Source: Pseudolysinimonas_A sp947085045 (GTDB taxonomy: Bacteria; Actinomycetota; Actinomycetes; Actinomycetales; Microbacteriaceae). Taken from it: DNA of 64,000 bases. Below, piece after piece: positions 31,508-40,701 of this stretch; within the stretch, counting starts at the first letter, position 1; every line of letters begins with the position of its first letter. A program made the translations under genes and the position numbers. The DNA lies in assembly GCA_947085045.1 (NCBI GenBank), contig CAMTUU010000009.1:1-64000 (forward strand). Direction: 5' to 3'. Under the pieces are notes generated by a model. The model was not told where the DNA came from. It did not search any database and saw only the letters and a list, made by a program, of their open reading frames with translations.

Positions 31508-32767
31508 TCAGTTCGCCGCAGAGCAGGTGTACTGCGCGGCGGTCTGGCCTCGGAGCCCCGGGATGAGCTGGGACGAGGGCGCCGGATCTGGGGAAGGGTC
31601 GGGAGTCGCAGACGGGTCGGGCGTCGCAGACGGGCCGGGAGTCGTCGGTGCGGGCGCGTTCGGATTCAGCGCCGATCCACCATTCGCGCCGACGGCGTTG
31701 GCGTCGAGGGCGATCGGCACGTCCGCCTTGATCGCGTCGAACAGTTGGGCGGCGACCGAGGCGATCGGTTGCACCTTGCCCGCGTAGATCCCGGTTCCGC
31801 CGGTGCGTCCCGGGTATTGCACCATCGTGATGTTCTCGAGAGGCACGTCCTTCAGCACCAGTGCTACCGAGACGAGCACGTCGAGGCGGGCGAAGTTCGT
31901 CGACAATTGCATGTTCTGGGTCGCCGCCTGCGCGATGCCGTACAACTTCGAGAAGTCGCCCAGAGTGCCGTCGCTCTTGATCTTGCGCACCAGCGACGAC
32001 AAGAACACCTGCTGGGAGCTGATCCGGCCGAGGTCGCTACCGTCGCCGACTCCGTGGCGGCTCCGCAGGAATGCGAGAGCCTGCTCGCCTTGCAGCACGT
32101 GGGGACCGGCGCCCTGCAGGTTCAGTCCCGCCATCGGGTCCACGATCGAGTCGTCGGTGCAGACCTCGACCCCCCCGACCGCATTGGAGAGCTCGACCAC
32201 GCCGCGGAAGGTGATGAGACCGGCGAAGTCGATCGTCAGTCCGGTCAGGTTCTGCACCGTCTGCACGGTGCAGTCGAGGCCTCCATAGGAGAGCGTGTTG
32301 TTGATCGGCAGACCGCTCGCCGGACCGCCCTCCTCGCACCGCGGCATCGGCACGACCATGTCGCGAGGAATGCTGACCAACGTGGCGCTCTTCCGATCCG
32401 CGGCGACGTGGAGCAACATGTTGACGTCGTTCAATGACGACGTTTCGGTCCCGCCGAGGCCACCCTGACCCAGTCGGGTGTCGCTCCCGACGAGCAGCAC
32501 GTTGAAGGCGCCGTCGTAGGCTCCGATCTGCGGCGGGATGGCGACTTCGTCCGATCCAATCGACACGGTCTCGATGTTGCCCTGCAGCTGCCAGGCCGCG
32601 ATGCCGGCAACGGACGCCCCGGCGACGAAGACGACCGCGAGCCCGCCGGCGATGATCGCCAGAGCCGACCGCCAGGCCGCTCCGCGCTTCAGGCGACCGT
32701 GACGGGCGATACCCGTCGGCCCGGTCGAGGCGGGGTCGCGCGGGGTGCGGCGGCGCAGTTCGCTCAC
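31508..32767 (-). CDS. LytR-CpsA-Psr (LCP) family wall-polymer ligase
   Basis: A 419-residue protein with a basic cytoplasmic N-terminus, one transmembrane helix (about 47-70) and an extracellular LCP domain. Landmarks are VLLVGSDTR, NDVNMLLHV, SIPRDMVVP (conserved Arg and Asp), GGVEVC and ALAFLRSRH with the catalytic arginines. A disordered Pro/Thr/Asp tail and a final GQTAAQYTCSAAN follow. LCP proteins attach secondary polymers or arabinogalactan-type glycans to peptidoglycan. GTG at 32767 (AGGA upstream) is chosen because the reading frame upstream runs through tRNA-Ser. Confidence 0.88.
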   Translation of the reverse strand: MSELRRRTPRDPASTGPTGIARHGRLKRGAAWRSALAIIAGGLAVVFVAGASVAGIAAWQLQGNIETVSIGSDEVAIPPQIGAYDGAFNVLLVGSDTRLGQGGLGGTETSSLNDVNMLLHVAADRKSATLVSIPRDMVVPMPRCEEGGPASGLPINNTLSYGGLDCTVQTVQNLTGLTIDFAGLITFRGVVELSNAVGGVEVCTDDSIVDPMAGLNLQGAGPHVLQGEQALAFLRSRHGVGDGSDLGRISSQQVFLSSLVRKIKSDGTLGDFSKLYGIAQAATQNMQLSTNFARLDVLVSVALVLKDVPLENITMVQYPGRTGGTGIYAGKVQPIASVAAQLFDAIKADVPIALDANAVGANGGSALNPNAPAPTTPGPSATPDPSATPDPSPDPAPSSQLIPGLRGQTAAQYTCSAAN

Positions 32768-32815
32768 GTCGGGTCCTCGTTTCCTACGTACGGCACAGAT
32801 GGCGGGCGGGAGTGG

Positions 32816-32900
32816 CGGAGGGCGTGGGATTCGAACCCACGAGACATTTCTGCCCACCAGTTTTCAAGACTGGCTCCATCGGCCACTCGGACAGCCCTCC
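32816..32900 (-). tRNA. tRNA-Ser (TGA)
   Basis: On the minus strand the acceptor stem GGAGGGC/GCCCTCC has discriminator G. The anticodon loop CTTGAAA gives TGA. A long variable arm is present, and the T arm GGGTTCGAATCCC. CCA is not encoded. It sits 32 bases downstream of the HAD phosphatase gene, in the serS region. Confidence 0.94.
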
Positions 32901-32932
32901 CTGGCGAATCCGAATCCCGATCGTAACGGACG

Positions 32933-33754
32933 CTAGGAGGTCAAACCGGGGAAATGCCGTGAGAGCGCGTCGGCCAGACCGTCGTCGAGGTCGGTGCCGG
33001 TGACTTCGCTGGCGGCTTCGACGACCTCCGGCGGCGCCTGCCCCATCGCGACGGCGACCCCGCCGCCGGCCCGCGTCCATTGGAGCATGTCGATGTCGTT
33101 GCGGCCGTCACCGGCGGTGAGCACCCGGGATGCCGGGGTGCCGAGCGCCGAACGCACCCGCTCGAGCCCGGTCGCCTTGTTGACCCCGTCCGGTGCGATG
33201 TCGAGCCACGCGGTCCAGCCGACGTTGTAGGTCACCTGGTGCAGACCCATGCGCTCGACGATCTCGAGGAAGTCCTCGATCGCGTGGTCGGGCGAGAGCA
33301 CGACGACGCGGGTGGCGGCGACGTTCAGCAGGTCGCCGAACGCCGCCTTGCGGCTCGAGACGGCGAGCGCGCCGTCGGGGAAGTAGCCGGTGTAGCGGAA
33401 GACGCCCTCGGCATCCTCGACCGCGTAGCTGGCGTCGCCGAGGTGCTCGCGGATGGTGGTGAGCACCCCGGTCGGGTCGAACGTCTCGACGTGGTCGCGG
33501 GAGTAGCCGACCGGGGCGTCGGCGTCTCGACGCAGCACGACGGCACCGTTGGCGCAGACGACGTACTGCGGGGTGATCCCGAGCCGGTCGAGCACGGGCA
33601 ACGTCATCGACACCGAGCGACCGGTGGCGAGCATGACCTCGTGCCCCTGGTCGCGCACCGACCCGATCGCCGTGCGCACGGCATCCGTCAGAGTCCCGTC
33701 TTCCTGCAGGATCGTGCCGTCGATGTCGAGGGCGATCAGCCAGCGGTCGCTCAT
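32933..33754 (-). CDS. Cof-type HAD-superfamily phosphatase
   Basis: A 273-residue class IIB HAD hydrolase. Motif I is ALDIDGTIL (nucleophile D10), motif II ATGRS, the C2 cap occupies the middle, motif III is the NKATGL lysine and motif IV is GDGRNDIDML. It dephosphorylates a small sugar phosphate or nucleotide; the substrate is not predictable from sequence. The ATG at 33754 overlaps the serS stop (ATGA), an arrangement common in actinobacteria. Confidence 0.88.
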   Translation of the reverse strand: MSDRWLIALDIDGTILQEDGTLTDAVRTAIGSVRDQGHEVMLATGRSVSMTLPVLDRLGITPQYVVCANGAVVLRRDADAPVGYSRDHVETFDPTGVLTTIREHLGDASYAVEDAEGVFRYTGYFPDGALAVSSRKAAFGDLLNVAATRVVVLSPDHAIEDFLEIVERMGLHQVTYNVGWTAWLDIAPDGVNKATGLERVRSALGTPASRVLTAGDGRNDIDMLQWTRAGGGVAVAMGQAPPEVVEAASEVTGTDLDDGLADALSRHFPGLTS

Positions 33755-35007
33755 CGCGGCGAGAGGACGCGGTGCCCGAGGTAGGGCTGCAGCGCCTCGG
33801 GGACGAGCACCGAGCCGTCGGCCTGCTGGTGCGTCTCGAGCAGCGCGACGATCCAACGCGTCGTCGCGAGCGTGCCGTTGAGTGTCGCGACCGGCGCCGT
33901 CTTTCCTTCCGGAGTGCGGTATCGGATGTCGAGGCGGCGCGCCTGGTAGGTCGTACAGTTCGACGTCGACGTCAGTTCGCGGAAGGCGCCCTGCGTCGGC
34001 ACCCACGCCTCGGTGTCGAACTTGCGCGCGGCGCTCGAGCCGAGGTCGCCGGCGGCGACGTCGATGACGCGGTAGGCGAGGCCGAGGTCGGATAGCATCC
34101 CCTCCTCCATCGCGAGGAGGCGCGCGTGCTCCGCTTCGGCGTCGGCGGGGTCGACGTAGGAGAACATCTCGAGCTTCTGGAACTGGTGCACGCGGATGAT
34201 GCCGCGGGTGTCCTTGCCGCCCGAGCCGGCTTCGCGGCGGTAGCAGGTGGAGATGCCGGCGTAGCGGATCGGTTCCGAGACGTCGATGATCTCGCCCTGG
34301 TGGTATCCGGCGAGCGCGACCTCGCTCGTGCCGGTGAGGTAGAGGTCGTCGCGTTCGAGGTAGTAGATCTCGTCGGAGTGCGCGCCGAGGAAGCCGGTGC
34401 CGGCCATGATCTCGGGGCGCACGAGGGTCGGGGTGATGAGCGGTTCGAAGCCCGCGGCGAGGGCGCGGTCGAGCCCCATCCGCACGATCGCCATCTCCAG
34501 CAGCGCGCCGACGCCCTTGAGGAAGTAGAAGCGCGAGCCCGACACCTTCGCGCCGCGCTCCATGTCGATCGCTCCGAGGATCTCGCCGATCGCGAGGTGG
34601 TCCCGGGGTTCGAAATCGAACTCGCGGGGGGTGCCGACCGTGTGGATCGTGACGAAGTTCTCCTCGCCCCCGGCCGGAATGCCGTCGATCACGATGTTCT
34701 GGATGGCGCCGACGATCCTGTCGAACTCGGCCTCGGCATCCGCGACCGCGGCCTGCGCGCTCTTCACGGCGGCGGCCATCTGTTGCGCCTGGGCGACCAG
34801 GGCGGCCTTCTCGTCCTTCGGCGCGGCGGCGACGGTCTTGCCGAAGATGTTCTGCTCGGCGCGGGCGTTCTCGAAGGTCGCGAGCGCGGCGCGGCGGGCG
34901 ACGTCGGCGGCGATGGCCTCGTCCACGGTCGACGCAGGCACCCCCCGGGCCTCCTGCGAACGGCGCACGACATCGGGATTCTCGCGCAGCAACTGCGGGT
35001 CGATCAC
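33751..35007 (-). CDS. serS: Seryl-tRNA synthetase
   Basis: A 418-residue class II synthetase. The N-terminal antiparallel coiled-coil arm spans about 30-100 and the catalytic domain follows. Class II signatures include PTLVRPEIMAGTGFL, TSEVALAGYH, FRELTSTSNCTTYQARRL (motif 2 region) and the motif 3 block TLNGTLATTRWIVALLE. It charges tRNA-Ser. GTG start at 35007, matching MIDPQLLRENPD typical of the family. Two tRNA-Ser genes lie 0.9 and 2.3 kb downstream. Confidence 0.96.
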   Translation of the reverse strand: MIDPQLLRENPDVVRRSQEARGVPASTVDEAIAADVARRAALATFENARAEQNIFGKTVAAAPKDEKAALVAQAQQMAAAVKSAQAAVADAEAEFDRIVGAIQNIVIDGIPAGGEENFVTIHTVGTPREFDFEPRDHLAIGEILGAIDMERGAKVSGSRFYFLKGVGALLEMAIVRMGLDRALAAGFEPLITPTLVRPEIMAGTGFLGAHSDEIYYLERDDLYLTGTSEVALAGYHQGEIIDVSEPIRYAGISTCYRREAGSGGKDTRGIIRVHQFQKLEMFSYVDPADAEAEHARLLAMEEGMLSDLGLAYRVIDVAAGDLGSSAARKFDTEAWVPTQGAFRELTSTSNCTTYQARRLDIRYRTPEGKTAPVATLNGTLATTRWIVALLETHQQADGSVLVPEALQPYLGHRVLSPR

Positions 35008-35073
35008 CGTCCCATCCTATTGACGCGACCACAACCCCAGGCTCGAGTCGCCTGCGGAGGCTACCGTGGTCGC

Positions 35074-36141
35074 ATGGCCGCTTCCTCCTCCCCTGCCCGG
35101 CGTGCGGCTGTCGTGTACAACCCGGTGAAAGTGGATGTCGACGCGCTCCGCGCCGCCGTCGAGGCGGCGGAGAAGGAGGCCGGTTGGGCCGAGAGTCTCT
35201 GGCTCGAGACCTCGGTCGAGGATCCCGGCATCGGGCAGGCGCGCGAAGCCGCCGCGCAGGGCGCCGAGGTCGTGCTCGCCGCGGGAGGCGACGGGACGGT
35301 CCGCGCCGTGGCCGAGGGCCTGCGCGACGGGGGCGCCGCGCTCGCCCTGCTCCCCTCGGGGACCGGCAATCTCCTCGCGCGCAACCTCGACCTCACCTTG
35401 AACAACCTCACCGACTCGGTGCGGACGGCGTTCACCGGTAAGGACCGCCCGGTCGATCTGGGGATCGCGGAGCTCCGCCGTCAAGACGGCTCGCTCGACG
35501 AGCACGCCTTCCTGGTGATGGCGGGCATCGGGATCGACGCGAAGATGATCGCCAACTCCGACGAGGAGTTGAAGAAACGGGTGGGCTGGCTCGCCTACAT
35601 CGATGCGATCCGGAAGGCCGTGCGCGACTCGAACAGCATGCGCGTCAAGTTCCGCCTGGAGGACGGCCCCACGAAGGCGATGACGGCGCACACCGTCCTC
35701 GTCGGCAACTGCGGCTCACTGCCCGGGAACATCCTGCTGCTGCCCGAGGCGTCGGTCGACGACGGGCTCTTCGACATCGTCAGCCTGCGGCCCGAAAGCT
35801 TCATCGGCTGGGCGCAGGTGTGGGTGAAGATCTTCTGGGAGAACGGCGTGCTCCGGCGGTCGCAGGTCGGCCGGAAGTTGATGGGGCTGACTCGCGAGGT
35901 GCGTGCCCTCCGATACCTCAAAGCGGCGAGGTTCGAGCTGATCCTCGACCACCCGGAGGAGTTCGAGCTCGACGGCGACGACTTCGGGATGGTGGTCGGC
36001 TTCCGCTGCACCGTGGATGCCGGGGCGGTGCGCATCCGCATCCCGGAGGATCAGGAGATCGACTCCGCCGATCCTGCTGAGACCGAAGCCGCGCTCGAAG
36101 CCTCCCGCGGGGCCGTGGCCGAGGCCGAGCCCGCGAGCTGA
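35074..36141 (+). CDS. Diacylglycerol/sphingosine kinase-family lipid kinase
   Basis: A 355-residue DAGK-catalytic-domain protein. It has the nucleotide motif LAAGGDGTVRAVAEGL (about 70-85) and PSGTGNLLARNL, and the second domain contains AGIGIDAKMI and a C-terminal ELDGDDFG. Such kinases phosphorylate diacylglycerol or related lipids. The C-terminal 35 residues are acidic and Ala-rich. ATG at 35074 follows TACCGT with little room for a ribosome-binding site, so a leaderless message is likely. The 3' end overlaps a converging membrane-protein gene by about 90 bases. Confidence 0.87.
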   Translation: MAASSSPARRAAVVYNPVKVDVDALRAAVEAAEKEAGWAESLWLETSVEDPGIGQAREAAAQGAEVVLAAGGDGTVRAVAEGLRDGGAALALLPSGTGNLLARNLDLTLNNLTDSVRTAFTGKDRPVDLGIAELRRQDGSLDEHAFLVMAGIGIDAKMIANSDEELKKRVGWLAYIDAIRKAVRDSNSMRVKFRLEDGPTKAMTAHTVLVGNCGSLPGNILLLPEASVDDGLFDIVSLRPESFIGWAQVWVKIFWENGVLRRSQVGRKLMGLTREVRALRYLKAARFELILDHPEEFELDGDDFGMVVGFRCTVDAGAVRIRIPEDQEIDSADPAETEAALEASRGAVAEAEPAS

Positions 36142-36407
36142 AGCTGCGCCCGGCGAGCGGCGAGCGTCAGCGCCCCGACACCGGCGAGAAGCGCGGCCAG
36201 CGCGATCCAGGGAAACGTCTCGGCGAGCCGCCACCCGATCTGGCCGGCTCGATTCATCTCGTCCATCTCGGCCTGCGTCTCCTCTCCCGTCCATTGGTAG
36301 GACATCGACTCCAGCTGCAGGGCGCCGGAGCCGAGTCCGGCGGCGACAGCGCCCGCCGCGAAGAGCACCGCGAGGGTGGCGAGCGCCACCACGAACCGTC
36401 GTCTCAT
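36051..36407 (-). CDS. Small two-helix membrane protein
   Basis: A 118-residue protein with two transmembrane helices (about 5-28 and 66-86), a short polar loop between them (YQWTGEETQAEMDEMNRAG) and a polar Ala/Ser-rich tail. ATG at 36407 overlaps the stop of the 136-residue gene upstream (ATGA). The last 90 bases overlap the converging lipid kinase, so the true end is less certain than the start. No family recognised. Confidence 0.6.
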   Translation of the reverse strand: MRRRFVVALATLAVLFAAGAVAAGLGSGALQLESMSYQWTGEETQAEMDEMNRAGQIGWRLAETFPWIALAALLAGVGALTLAARRAQLQLAGSASATAPREASSAASVSAGSAESIS

Positions 36408-36814
36408 CGCGCGCGCCCGACGGCGCGGAGCACGACCCAGGCGACGATCGCGACCACCCCGGCGACGAGCATCGGACCGGGCAGGTAGCTCTGCAGGAGG
36501 ATCGTGAACTGGTCGACCGGCGACATCGTGTAGCCGGCGAACGCGCGCGGATCGGTGACGCTCGCCCACCAGACCGCGACGGCGAGGACCGGCAGCAGGA
36601 TGCCGACTGCGAGCAGCGCCCACTCCGTGCGGGGGCGGGAGGCGGGGAACTCGTCGGCATCTTCCCACGGGACGACGTCGTCGGCCTGCTCGGCGGTGGG
36701 GCGTGCGGCCGTGGGGCGCTCGATCGCGACGCGCTCGACGGGCGCGTGCTCTGCGGGGTCGAACCCCCGTTGGAACTGCGCGGCGTAGCGCGGATCGATC
36801 CCGGGGTCGGCCAT
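36404..36814 (-). CDS. Small membrane protein with acidic N-terminus
   Basis: A 136-residue protein. About 60 polar residues opening MADPGIDPRYAAQFQRGFDP are followed by two transmembrane helices (about 64-86 and 108-130). N-termini of the form 'DPRYAAQFQRGFDP' are common in Microbacteriaceae membrane proteins of unknown function. It lies 11 bases after pheA and overlaps the next gene (ATGA), so the three are probably one transcript. Confidence 0.65.
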   Translation of the reverse strand: MADPGIDPRYAAQFQRGFDPAEHAPVERVAIERPTAARPTAEQADDVVPWEDADEFPASRPRTEWALLAVGILLPVLAVAVWWASVTDPRAFAGYTMSPVDQFTILLQSYLPGPMLVAGVVAIVAWVVLRAVGRAR

Positions 36815-36825
36815 GCCTCAGCCTC

Positions 36826-37779
36826 CTACGCCGGGGGCTCCGCCGACAAGATGCCGCGGAGCCAATCCCGGGCTTCGACGAAGACCTCGTCGCCGTACCG
36901 GGGCCGCACCTCGACGTTCTGCTTGTCGGCGCGCGGGTACGACCCGAGGAACATGACGTTCGGGCTGAACCGCTTGAGCCCGAGCAGGGCGTCGGCGACG
37001 CGCTCGTCGTGCAGGTGCCCGTCGAGGTCGACGACGAACCGATAGCGGCCGAGGGCATCCCCGATCGGGCGCGACTCCAGCAGGCTCATGTTGACGCCGC
37101 GCGTGGCGAACTGCTCGAGCATCTCCATGAGGGCTCCGGGAGCATCGGAGGGAAGCTCGACGATGACACTCGTCTTGTCGGCCCCGGTGCGCTCCGGGAT
37201 GGCGAGGTTCGACGAGACGAGCACGAACCGGGTGACCGCGTTCGGGTTGTCTCCGATCCCGGTGGCGAGCACCTCGACTCCCAGCTGCTGCTCGATCCCA
37301 GGCGGGGCGATGGCGGCGTCCGCGACGGCCCCCTCCTCGAGCAACCCGGCCGGTGCGCTCACGTTGGACGTCGCCGGCAGGTGCTCGTGCTCGGGCACCT
37401 CCCGGTCCAGCCAGAGGTGGCACTGGGCGTAGGCGACCGGATGCGCAGCGATCACCCGCACGTCGGCGAGCCTCGTGCCCGGGCGGGCGACCAGCGAGAA
37501 GTTCACCGGAACGAGATACTCGCCGATGATCCGCAGGCCCGGGATGTTGGCCAGCGCGTCCTGAGTGGCGCTGACCCCACCCTCGACGCTGTTCTCGATC
37601 GCGATCATCGCGGCGACACTGCGGCCGCAGAGCACGTCGTCGAGCGCCTCGCCCACGTTGTTGACGCTGCTCCACTCCGCCCCGGCCGCCTCGGGCACCT
37701 GGGTCAGTGCGAGCCAGGTGAAGGTGCCGACCGGCCCGAGGTAGCTGTACGACTCGAGGGCGGTGGCGGGCAAGGGCAT
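36826..37779 (-). CDS. pheA: Prephenate dehydratase
   Basis: A 317-residue monofunctional enzyme. The catalytic domain (1-190) has YLGPVGTFT, IENSVEGGVS and DNPNAVTRF with the catalytic T183-R184-F185. A C-terminal ACT domain follows, with ALMEMLEQFATRGVNM and LLESRPIG (the ESRP phenylalanine-binding motif). It makes phenylpyruvate from prephenate in Phe biosynthesis and is feedback-inhibited by Phe through the ACT domain. No chorismate mutase domain is present. ATG at 37779. Confidence 0.94.
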   Translation of the reverse strand: MPLPATALESYSYLGPVGTFTWLALTQVPEAAGAEWSSVNNVGEALDDVLCGRSVAAMIAIENSVEGGVSATQDALANIPGLRIIGEYLVPVNFSLVARPGTRLADVRVIAAHPVAYAQCHLWLDREVPEHEHLPATSNVSAPAGLLEEGAVADAAIAPPGIEQQLGVEVLATGIGDNPNAVTRFVLVSSNLAIPERTGADKTSVIVELPSDAPGALMEMLEQFATRGVNMSLLESRPIGDALGRYRFVVDLDGHLHDERVADALLGLKRFSPNVMFLGSYPRADKQNVEVRPRYGDEVFVEARDWLRGILSAEPPA

Positions 37780-37814
37780 GGCTGCGAGCCTACCGAGGCT
37801 GGGAGACTGGTCCC

Positions 37815-38131
37815 ATGAGTGACGTCCCCCCCGCGGTGCAGCGGATGATCGATGCGACCAACGCGGGCGACTCCGCGGCGTTCGTCGCCGCCTTCGCCGC
37901 CGACGCGGTGCTGGTCGACTGGGGCAAGGCGTTCGAGGGCAGCGCGGGGATCGCTGCTTGGAATGAATCCGACAACATCGGCCGGAAGGTGCACGTCGAG
38001 ATCGTCGACACGGTCGTCGAGGGCGACGTCTGGATCGTCACCCTCGAGGTCACCGGCGGCGGCTTCAACGGCGAGAGCGGATTCCGCTTCGAGCTCGCCG
38101 ACGACCTCATCACCCGGATGGAGATCCAACC

Positions 38132-38135
<4 letters not shown>
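37815..38135 (+). CDS. NTF2-like (SnoaL-type) protein
   Basis: A 106-residue alpha+beta cone protein: an N-terminal helix AVQRMIDATNAGDSAAFVAAF, then strands including ADAVLVDWGKAFEG, and a final curved sheet VWIVTLEVTGGGFNG. Members are small-molecule isomerases, hydrolases or binding proteins; the ligand is not predictable. ATG at 37815 is preceded by GAGACTGGTCCC, the same 12 bases that precede the start at 17416, which fits a leaderless -10. Overlaps pgm (ATGA). Confidence 0.75.
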
Positions 38136-39757
<1,622 letters not shown>

Positions 39758-39775
39758 GGAGCGCCGCGGAGGCGG

Positions 39776-40597
39776 TCAGTACGTGGGGGCGGCGCCGAGG
39801 CCGAACATCTCCTCGAGCGTCATGACGCCGGTGTTGCGCATCTCGGTCGCGAGAGGCACTCCGACGTAGCGCACGTGCCAGGGCTCGTACTCGTAGCCGG
39901 TGATCGGCGTGTACCCGTCGGGGTAGCGGATGATGAAGCCGAACTCCCACGAGCGCGCGGCGAGCCACAACCCTTGGTCGGTCTGCCCGAAGCACTGGTC
40001 GCCCGAGCAGTTGGCGGGGATCGCGGCGAGGTCCATCGTCATGCCGGTCTGGTGCTCACTGAATCCGGGGCGGGCGCTCGTCAGGTCGGCCGCCTCCTGG
40101 CCGAGCGACGACACCCAGCCGTTGTAGACATCCACCTGCCGCGCGTAGCTGCGGTAACTGGACATGGATGCCATGCTGTTGCCGGTCTCGGCGGTGTAGG
40201 CCGCGAGCAGGGCCTGCATCTGGCCGGCGGCTTCGGCCCGCAGCGAGCCGCCGCCCTCGATGTTGACGGTCACGAGGTCGGCGGGCGCGTAGTCCTGCGG
40301 GTTGAGCGGGCGCTGCTTGTTGACGATCACCCAGGGGCTGGCGGGGTCCTCGACCGAGTTCGTGTCGAGCGGGAACGTCGGCGTGGGGGTCGGCGAGGGG
40401 GTTGGCGTCGCGCTCGGTGTGGGGCTGCTCGAGGGACCGGCGACGGGGGTGGCGCCCTTCGGGGCGAAGACGAAGAAGGCGACGACGATGAGGGCGACGA
40501 CCAGCACGATCACGACGACCGTCGCGATCCGGCGGTTGCGGCGCACGCGCGGGGAGGGCCCGCGGTGCCGCACCCGGAGCATCGACTGGTCGGTCAC
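39776..40597 (-). CDS. M15 (VanY-type) D-alanyl-D-alanine carboxypeptidase
   Basis: A 273-residue exported protein. It has a basic N-terminus, one transmembrane helix (about 22-46), a Pro/Thr/Ser linker and a VanY domain. Zinc-ligand signatures are PGFSEHQTGMTMDL (His and Asp) and EPWHVRYVG (His), with YRSYARQVDVYNG upstream. It trims D-Ala from peptidoglycan stem peptides outside the membrane. GTG start at 40597. Confidence 0.88.
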   Translation of the reverse strand: MTDQSMLRVRHRGPSPRVRRNRRIATVVVIVLVVALIVVAFFVFAPKGATPVAGPSSSPTPSATPTPSPTPTPTFPLDTNSVEDPASPWVIVNKQRPLNPQDYAPADLVTVNIEGGGSLRAEAAGQMQALLAAYTAETGNSMASMSSYRSYARQVDVYNGWVSSLGQEAADLTSARPGFSEHQTGMTMDLAAIPANCSGDQCFGQTDQGLWLAARSWEFGFIIRYPDGYTPITGYEYEPWHVRYVGVPLATEMRNTGVMTLEEMFGLGAAPTY

Positions 40598-40701
40598 CGC
40601 GACAGTTTACGGGCCCGTTTGAGTTGCCGGATGTCTGCCGCGGGTGTAAATTTGCAGTCTCCGCAATTTTCTGCGAAAGCTCCCCCACCAACGAAGGACC
40701 C

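Noticed and set aside
32768..32857. An N-terminal extension of the LCP protein
   Set aside because: That frame is the tRNA-Ser sequence translated (RIPRPPPLP-type antisense peptide). The GTG at 32767 is the sensible start.
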